Source of the DNA: Hyphomonadaceae bacterium
Lineage (GTDB): Bacteria > Pseudomonadota > Alphaproteobacteria > Rhizobiales > Hyphomicrobiaceae
Assembly (NCBI GenBank): GCA_019747815.1
Contig: JAIEQJ010000020.1
Location: 1 to 64,000, forward strand
DNA: 64,000 nt
Reading direction: 5' to 3'
The translations under genes and the position numbers were made by a program. Below, in pieces: positions 58,859-64,000 of this stretch. The notes beneath the pieces are model-generated. The model was not told the origin of the DNA and did not search any database. It was given only the letters and a program-made list of their open reading frames with translations. How positions within the stretch are numbered: the first letter of the stretch is position 1; each line of letters opens with the position of its first letter.

Positions 58859-59848
58859 TCAGGCCGCCTCCGACTCAACCAGCTTCTTGGCCGCGGCGAC
58901 CCAGCCGTCGGCAGCGATCTTGCCCTTGAGCCGAAGCGCACGGTCCAGGGCCTCGGCCATGTCGGGCTCGAGGTCTGCAATCTGCCAGAAGTGGTAGACG
59001 CCCAGGTCGTTGAGACGCTGCTCGAGCTTGTTGTTGACGTTGGGCAGACGCTTCAGGTCGTCGGCGTCGCCACGCGGCGCCTCGATGCCCTTGAAGACCA
59101 CGACCGCGAGTTGCTCGCTCGGCGGCGTCTCCGACGCGCCCAGATCGGCGCCGGACTGCACCTGACCGCGCTCGATGCCGTCGATCGCCGCGCGCGCAAT
59201 GAGATCGCAGTAGAGGGTGATGGCGCGGCCGGCGTCATCGTTGCCGGGGATCGGAAAATCGATGCCGTCGGGATCGCAGTTCGTGTCGACGATGGCCACA
59301 ATCGGAATGCCGAGCTTCTTGGCCTCCGCAATCGCGATCTCCTCCTTGTTGGTGTCGATCACAAACAGCAGATCGGGCAGGCCGCCCATCTCCTTGATGC
59401 CGCCCAGGGACTTGTTGAGCCCGTCACGGTCGCGCGTGAGCTGCAGAATTTCCTTCTTGGTGCGGCCCTTGCCCTCGCCTGCCAAGGTTTCCTCGAGCTG
59501 CTTCAGCCGGCGGATCGATTGCGAGATCGTCTTCCAGTTGGTGAGCGTGCCGCCGAGCCAGCGGTGGTTGATGTAGTACTGGGCCGAGCGCTTGGCGGCC
59601 TCGGCAATCGCCTCGGAGGCCTGACGCTTGGTGCCGACGAACAGCACGCGGCCGCGCTGGGCCACCACGTCGCTGACCTTGACCAGCGCCTGATGCAGCA
59701 GCGGCACCGTCTGGGCCAGATCGACGATGTGGATGTTGTTGCGCGAGCCGAAGATGAACGGTGCCATCTTCGGGTTCCAGCGATGGCTCTGGTGGCCGAA
59801 GTGAACGCCGGCCTCGAGCAACTGGCGCATATTGAATGCGGGCAGCAT
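58859..59848 (-). CDS. rpsB: 30S ribosomal protein S2 with C-terminal extension
   Basis: A structural protein of the small ribosomal subunit. Residues 1-225 are the universal S2 part ([43 protein letters not shown]-like, VDTNCDP). The chain continues to 329 residues; the last 60 ([31 protein letters not shown]) resemble helix-hairpin-helix repeats and are typical of alphaproteobacterial S2. AAGGGAA precedes ATG 59848; the longer upstream frame is not conserved. Confidence 0.97.
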   Translation of the reverse strand: MLPAFNMRQLLEAGVHFGHQSHRWNPKMAPFIFGSRNNIHIVDLAQTVPLLHQALVKVSDVVAQRGRVLFVGTKRQASEAIAEAAKRSAQYYINHRWLGGTLTNWKTISQSIRRLKQLEETLAGEGKGRTKKEILQLTRDRDGLNKSLGGIKEMGGLPDLLFVIDTNKEEIAIAEAKKLGIPIVAIVDTNCDPDGIDFPIPGNDDAGRAITLYCDLIARAAIDGIERGQVQSGADLGASETPPSEQLAVVVFKGIEAPRGDADDLKRLPNVNNKLEQRLNDLGVYHFWQIADLEPDMAEALDRALRLKGKIAADGWVAAAKKLVESEAA

Positions 59849-59979
59849 GAGTATTCCCTTTTTTCCGGTTGAGCCTCCGCGGATCGTGTTGGAGCAAGCC
59901 TCGGGCCCGCCCACCGGAGCACTGAACGGGGCTTTCAATCCGTTCGGCGCATAAGCTCTCCGCGTGTGTGATGGGCCGG

Positions 59980-60008
59980 TGTGTAGCGGCTGCGCGGGAA
60001 AATGACAA
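59980..60008 (-). promoter_or_regulatory. Candidate promoter of rpsB
   Basis: On the minus strand TTGTCA (60003-60008) and TACACA (59980-59985) are 17 bases apart, a good match in spacing and a fair match in sequence to a housekeeping promoter. Transcription would start about 125 bases before the rpsB ATG. The remainder of the 308-base gap between the divergent rpsB and flavoprotein genes shows nothing else I can name. Confidence 0.45.
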
Positions 60009-60156
60009 GGCCAATGATATCGGGGCCTTATCAGCCAAGGCGCCCTCTCATCAAGGACCCTCGGAAATGAGCGCATCAGCGCCGCATTGCAGTTGCGGAT
60101 AAGACGTCGCATCCTGCTTTCAGCCATTCAAAAGGAGCCCAACCGGCGAAAGGCCC

Positions 60157-61851
60157 ATGCGCGCAGAGCCCCTCGACGCCGAAACGGACGTGCTTGTGAT
60201 CGGCTCCGGGGCCGCCGGCATGTATGCCGCCATCGAGGCGGCCCGCGCCGGGTGCAGCGTGCTGATGGCCGATCGCAGCCTGATCGGCCGCGGCGGCGCA
60301 ACGGTGATGGCCCAGATGACCGTGGCGGTCGCCCTGGGGGCCGAGACCGACGACCACTGGCGCCATCATCTCGACGACACCATCGCCGCAGGCCGCGGCC
60401 TGTGCAACGGCGGGCTCTCCCGCCTGCTGTGCGAGGACGGTCCCGAATGCATCCGCGAGCTGGATGCCTGGGGGGTCGGCTGGGCGCGCCGCAACGGGCG
60501 CATCGTGCAGGCGCGTGCACCCGGTCACGATCGGCCGCGCTGCGTCTATGTCGATTTTCTCAACACGGGACCGGCCGTCTCCAAGACCCTGCGCACCGCC
60601 GTCAATCGCACCTCCGGCATCCGCAAGGCCGGCGACCTTTGTGTTGTCGATCTCATGCGTGCCGATGGCGCGATCGCCGGCGCGGTCGCGCTGCACATAC
60701 CTTCCGGGAACTCGGTGCGCCTTTGGGCGAAGGCGACGATCATCGCCACCGGGGGCCTGACGCGGCTCTACCGGCGCAACAGCGCCTCCACCAACATGGG
60801 CGGGGACGGATACGCGCTGGCGCTGCGCGCCGGTGCCAGCCTCATCGACATGGAGTTCGTGCAGTTCTTCCCGATCGGGCACCTGGTGCCGCGCCTGATC
60901 GGCATGGACCCCATCATGTGGGATCCGTTCCGCTACAAGCTCGGTGGCCGGCTGCTCAATCGCGACATGCAGGAATTCACCTCGCGCTACGGCACCGACG
61001 AAGGCAGCAAGTACGTGCTCGCCCGCGACCTTGCCACCTACGCGATCACCAAGGAGGTCGAGGCTGGCCGCGGCTCGCCGCACGGCGGCGTCTACCTGAG
61101 CTTCCAGCACCGCTCGGAGGCCGACCTTCGCGGAGCCTTCGGCCCGGTGATCGATCGCCTGGCCGCCAACGGCATCGACCTCACCCGGACGCCGGTCGAG
61201 GTGGCGCCGATCGCGCACTACCACATGGGTGGCGTGCTGGCCGACACGCGCATGGCAACCGAGGTGCCCGGATTGTTCGTCGCGGGCGAAGCGGTGGGCG
61301 GTGCGAACGGCGCCAACCGCCTGTCCGGCAACGCCATCACGGAGGCCCTGGTGTTCGGGCGCCAGGCCGGGCGCAGCGCCGCCGTCCGGGCGAGGGGCAT
61401 GCGCACGCCGGTTGCGAGCAGGGATGCCGCGCGCCCCACCACCGACCTTCTCGCCATGCATGCCCGTGGCGCCATCAACACCGCCGAGATGGTGCAGCGA
61501 CTGCAGACCACGATGGCCGACGACGTCGGCCCGTTCCGCGACGCGGGGCGGCTCACGCGCGCGCTCGCCGCCATCGACGAGCTGACGCACGAGCTCGGCG
61601 ATCGCCCCGCAGGCAGCCCTGGCGCCTTCGACATGCAGCGCCTCGATTGGCTCGATCTGCGCAACATGCTGCTCGTCGCGCGCACGGTCGCGCAGTCTGC
61701 GCTCATGCGCACCGAGAGCCGCGGTGCGCACCAGCGCGAGGACCATCCCGGTACGCTGACCGAATGGCAGGTCAATCAGGTCGCGAGCCTGCGTGGCGGA
61801 CGGCTCAACCTCAAACAAGCACCGATTGCCGCCGCGGAGATTGCCTCATGA
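60157..61851 (+). CDS. FAD-dependent fumarate reductase/succinate dehydrogenase-like flavoprotein
   Basis: A 564-residue oxidoreductase of the SdhA/FrdA/aspartate-oxidase family. FAD-binding GSGAAG is at 16-21 and the C-terminal GANGANRLSGNAITEALVFG around 383-402. Of the active-site residues, the proton-relay Arg (Arg290 in ARDLA), His354 in HYHMGG and Arg388 are kept, but the block that reads VQYHPTG in fumarate reductase is VQFFPIG here (Phe238, Ile240 in place of His and Thr). The His that binds FAD covalently in SdhA is also absent (GGATVMAQ). It probably acts on a related dicarboxylate or alpha,beta-unsaturated acid rather than succinate (inference). The stop overlaps the next gene's start. 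Confidence 0.85.
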   Translation: MRAEPLDAETDVLVIGSGAAGMYAAIEAARAGCSVLMADRSLIGRGGATVMAQMTVAVALGAETDDHWRHHLDDTIAAGRGLCNGGLSRLLCEDGPECIRELDAWGVGWARRNGRIVQARAPGHDRPRCVYVDFLNTGPAVSKTLRTAVNRTSGIRKAGDLCVVDLMRADGAIAGAVALHIPSGNSVRLWAKATIIATGGLTRLYRRNSASTNMGGDGYALALRAGASLIDMEFVQFFPIGHLVPRLIGMDPIMWDPFRYKLGGRLLNRDMQEFTSRYGTDEGSKYVLARDLATYAITKEVEAGRGSPHGGVYLSFQHRSEADLRGAFGPVIDRLAANGIDLTRTPVEVAPIAHYHMGGVLADTRMATEVPGLFVAGEAVGGANGANRLSGNAITEALVFGRQAGRSAAVRARGMRTPVASRDAARPTTDLLAMHARGAINTAEMVQRLQTTMADDVGPFRDAGRLTRALAAIDELTHELGDRPAGSPGAFDMQRLDWLDLRNMLLVARTVAQSALMRTESRGAHQREDHPGTLTEWQVNQVASLRGGRLNLKQAPIAAAEIAS

Positions 61852-62183
61852 CCACGGTCGCCACCCTCAAGGTCTGGCGGGGAACCGACCCCTCCGCCGG
61901 CCGCTGGGAGACCTACAGCGTGCCCTTCGAGGCGGGGCAATCCGTGCTGGACGGCCTGCGCTACATCCGCATTCACCACGATCCCTCGCTCGCCTTCCGC
62001 TTCTCCTGCATCAATGCCAACGCCTGCAAGGAATGCATGATGCGGATCGACGGCGAAACGCTCTATGCCTGCACGGCGCGCCTGGAGCCTCGCGAGATGC
62101 GCATTGCGCCGCTGGCGAACAAGGCGCTCGTGCGCGACCTCGTCACCGAGATCGCGCCACCCGCGGAACGGTTCGGTGGATAG
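61848..62183 (+). CDS. Small 2Fe-2S ferredoxin-like protein (SdhB N-domain type)
   Basis: A 111-residue protein equal to just the N-terminal 2Fe-2S domain of SdhB/FrdB. The cluster cysteines are Cys54, Cys60, Cys63 and Cys75 in SCINANACKECMMRI and LYACTARL, giving C-X5-C-X2-C-X11-C, one residue more in the first loop than in typical SdhB. The C-terminal part that would hold 4Fe-4S and 3Fe-4S clusters is missing. It overlaps the flavoprotein gene by four bases (ATGA at 61848-61851), so the two are made together and probably form one electron-transfer enzyme. No membrane anchor genes are present. Confidence 0.85.
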   Translation: MTTVATLKVWRGTDPSAGRWETYSVPFEAGQSVLDGLRYIRIHHDPSLAFRFSCINANACKECMMRIDGETLYACTARLEPREMRIAPLANKALVRDLVTEIAPPAERFGG

Positions 62184-62201
62184 CAGTGGCAAGCGCTGCG
62201 C

Positions 62202-63338
62202 TCAGTCGAAGTCGCGCGTGATGTCGAACACGCGCACACCGGCCAATGCGTCCGGAGGCACCAGCCACTCCCTTTCGTGCCGCAGCGTGCGCCGGGTGTC
62301 GTTGACGCCTGCCTGCCAGTGCTCCTCCATCGAGACGCGCGAGAACTCATAGTCCTTGGTCTGCGTCTCGTAGTTCTTCTCGCGATAGATCAGATGCACC
62401 ACGCTCATGGATGTGCAGGGCGGAGATTGCTGCCGGATGACGCGCACATCGGCATCGTTCTGGAACTCCGCCGGCAGCTTCTGCAGCAGGCGCTCGATGG
62501 CGCGTCTGAGGTCCTGCTCGCTGCGCGCGACGTCGGTGTTGAGGCGGGTGCGGGACGAATAGAGGATGTCCTTGTGGCGCTCGTAGACCGCCAGCAGGTT
62601 GTGGGGCAGCGCGCCCCGCGCGCTGAAGAGGTCCACCTGGAACACGAGCATGTTGGCATCGCGCTCTACGTCGAGCAGATACTGCAGCGGCGTGTTGCTG
62701 ACGACGCCGCCGTCCCAGTAGTGCTCGCCGTCGATCTGGATCGGCGGGAAGCCGGGCGGCAGCGCGGCGCTGGCCATGATGTGCTCCGGCCCGATCCGCC
62801 GCTCGCGCGTGTCGAAGTACACCGAGTTGCCCTTGCGGATATTGGCGGCGCCCACGCTGAGGCGTGGGTGGCCGTCATTGAGAAGGTCGAAGTCGACGAG
62901 TTGCAGGAGCGTCTCCCGCAGCGGGGCGGTGTCGTAGAAGCTGAGCGCGCCCTCCGTCCCCCACGGGTGCAGCCAGGCCGACGGCACGCGCGGCAGGAAG
63001 AAGCCGCGCACGCCCGACGCGATGCTGGCGAGCGCGCTCCACTCATTGAAGACGCCGCGCGCGATGTCGCCGTCGAGCAGTGGCCGCACCGACACGCCAT
63101 CGGTCACCAGCTCCCAGAACTGGCGCAGCCGCTCCGCCCGCCGCTCGGGCGGATTGCCCGCGATCAGGGCACCGTTGATGGCGCCGATCGAGACCCCCGC
63201 GATCCAGTCGGGCTCGTAGCCGCCCTCGGCGAGCGTGGCGTAGACGCCGGCCTGATAGGCACCGAGCGCCCCGCCGCCCTGCAGCACCAGGCCCACCCGG
63301 GTGCAATGCGACGGCAGCGATTTCTTATCTTGCGTCAT
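62202..63338 (-). CDS. Patatin-like phospholipase family protein
   Basis: A 378-residue serine acyl hydrolase. The oxyanion loop QGGGALGAYQAGV near residue 20, the nucleophile in AGVSIGAINGALIAG near residue 50 (GxSxG), and the catalytic Asp in YWDGGVVSNTP near residue 212 are all present. The C-terminal region, from about 240, is a family-specific extension (DUF3734-like) without a signal peptide. It likely cleaves acyl chains from phospholipids or storage polymers such as polyhydroxybutyrate. It is 11 bases after the stop of the next patatin gene, on the same strand. Confidence 0.88.
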   Translation of the reverse strand: MTQDKKSLPSHCTRVGLVLQGGGALGAYQAGVYATLAEGGYEPDWIAGVSIGAINGALIAGNPPERRAERLRQFWELVTDGVSVRPLLDGDIARGVFNEWSALASIASGVRGFFLPRVPSAWLHPWGTEGALSFYDTAPLRETLLQLVDFDLLNDGHPRLSVGAANIRKGNSVYFDTRERRIGPEHIMASAALPPGFPPIQIDGEHYWDGGVVSNTPLQYLLDVERDANMLVFQVDLFSARGALPHNLLAVYERHKDILYSSRTRLNTDVARSEQDLRRAIERLLQKLPAEFQNDADVRVIRQQSPPCTSMSVVHLIYREKNYETQTKDYEFSRVSMEEHWQAGVNDTRRTLRHEREWLVPPDALAGVRVFDITRDFD

Positions 63339-63349
63339 GGCTCACCAGC

Positions 63350-64000
63350 TCAGCGCGGGCCCTCGGCCATCATTTCCGGCGGCATCTTGGCCCAGGGATA
63401 TCCGGCCCTGCCCAGACGCAGACCCACCTCGTAGAGAGCCTTCATATAGGCGCGATCGAATGGCGCCGTCCTTCGTACCTTGAAATCGTCCGGTATGGCC
63501 GCAAGATTGTACGCGATGCCGTCAGCGCGCGCCCGTACGTACATGCGCTGAAGATCGCCAATGCCTTGGCTCCGCGTCAGCGTCTCGAGCGACCGTTGCG
63601 CAATGGCAAGCGCCTGCTCTTCGGTCGCCCGGTACTCGGGCGCCAGCTTGCCGTTGCGCACGACCCAAAGGCGGCGCTCCACCTTGTGGCCTATGGCCTT
63701 GTCGATCTCCAGGAAGCTGAACTCGGCCGGGGTGAAGAACACTTCACGCGTCGTGCCGCCATCCACATGCATCTCCTCGTAGCGCTTGCCGCCGGCCATC
63801 ACCTCGATCCGCACGGGCGGAAACACGCCCGGAATCGCGGCCGAGGCGAGCAGCACCTTACGGAACAGCTCGATAGCGCGCAGATCGCGGCTCTGGGCGA
63901 TCTTGCCCATGTCCCAGTACACGGGACGCTGGGCATCGAGGTTGGTCGTGCCAATGAGCAGGAACCGCCCCTTGGCACGCTCCTCGGCGACCCGCCGCAG
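63350..64000 (-). CDS. Patatin-like phospholipase family protein (N-terminus beyond window)
   Basis: The visible 217 codons are the C-terminal part of a second patatin family protein; the frame is open to the window edge (64000), where it reads RRVAEERAKGRFLLIGTTN, a family-typical stretch. LASAAIPGVFPPVRIEV and MHVDGGTTREVFF contain the catalytic-Asp region (DGG). Nucleophile and signal sequence lie outside the window. It precedes the other patatin gene in the same direction, so the two form an operon. Confidence 0.85.
   Translation of the reverse strand: MRRVAEERAKGRFLLIGTTNLDAQRPVYWDMGKIAQSRDLRAIELFRKVLLASAAIPGVFPPVRIEVMAGGKRYEEMHVDGGTTREVFFTPAEFSFLEIDKAIGHKVERRLWVVRNGKLAPEYRATEEQALAIAQRSLETLTRSQGIGDLQRMYVRARADGIAYNLAAIPDDFKVRRTAPFDRAYMKALYEVGLRLGRAGYPWAKMPPEMMAEGPR

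Noticed and set aside
60076-61818. A 580-codon minus-strand frame opposite the flavoprotein gene
   Set aside because: The opposite strand encodes an unambiguous FAD enzyme; this frame shows only His/Ala/Arg-rich shadow composition.

Overview
The window is a GC-rich, densely coded chromosomal segment of an alphaproteobacterium, most probably a member of the Hyphomicrobiales (Rhizobiales). The evidence is gene order and gene type: pyrG-secG-tpiA-peptidylprolyl isomerase-trpE, trpG-trpD, trpC-moaC-moeA-lexA-comEC, gltX-gltA, and lpxB-lpxI-lpxA-fabZ-lpxD-bamA-rseP-dxr-cdsA-uppS-frr-pyrH-tsf-rpsB. LpxI is present in place of LpxH, ribosomal protein S2 is the long alphaproteobacterial form, and lexA carries a GAAC-N7-GAAC SOS box of the alphaproteobacterial type. 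I did not identify the species. No rRNA, tRNA, CRISPR array, transposase or prophage was seen.

Layout. 1-10 kb is accessory and housekeeping: a palindromic repeat, a penicillin-acylase-family hydrolase, glutathione-dependent formaldehyde dehydrogenase, a GNAT protein, MgtE, a NodB-type deacetylase convergent with a GT21-type lipid glycosyltransferase, a site-2-protease-like M50 peptidase with CBS domains, an AhpD-like protein and a KTSC protein. 10.5-18.1 kb (pyrG to trpE) is core. 18.2-21.1 kb (LuxR-type regulator, unknown secreted protein, SixA-like phosphatase) separates trpE from trpG-trpD. 23.0-33.7 kb is an accessory block (TctCAB-type transporter, MsrPQ, an exporter, a GST, an M15-like peptidase, a TauE/SafE permease, a thioesterase, a GNAT) lying between trpD and trpC. 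33.7-37.1 kb is trpC-moaC-moeA-lexA. 37.1-44.3 kb holds comEC, glnS, gltX and gltA. 44.4-59.9 kb is one long minus-strand run, read from rpsB down to lpxB, joining translation factors, nucleotide and isoprenoid/phospholipid enzymes, RseP, BamA and lipid A synthesis: a cell-envelope growth cluster. 60.2-62.2 kb is a fumarate-reductase-like flavoprotein coupled to a very small 2Fe-2S protein, followed on the opposite strand by two patatin-family proteins, the last cut by the window edge.

How the genes work together. The lipid A genes (lpxA, fabZ, lpxD, lpxI, lpxB) cover acylation of UDP-GlcNAc to the lipid A disaccharide, with BamA and RseP for outer-membrane assembly and envelope stress, CdsA for phospholipids, and UppS/Dxr for undecaprenyl phosphate. 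TrpE/G/D/C cover the path from chorismate to indole-glycerol phosphate, missing only trpF and trpAB. MsrP/MsrQ form a periplasmic methionine sulfoxide repair pair.

Most unusual items: LpxI carries a second, degenerate copy of its own C-terminal domain; the fumarate-reductase-like flavoprotein has lost the usual His and Thr substrate-site residues and is paired with a 111-residue ferredoxin-like partner; two accessory blocks sit inside the trp gene order; and the palindrome at the left edge supplies the stop codon of the acylase gene.
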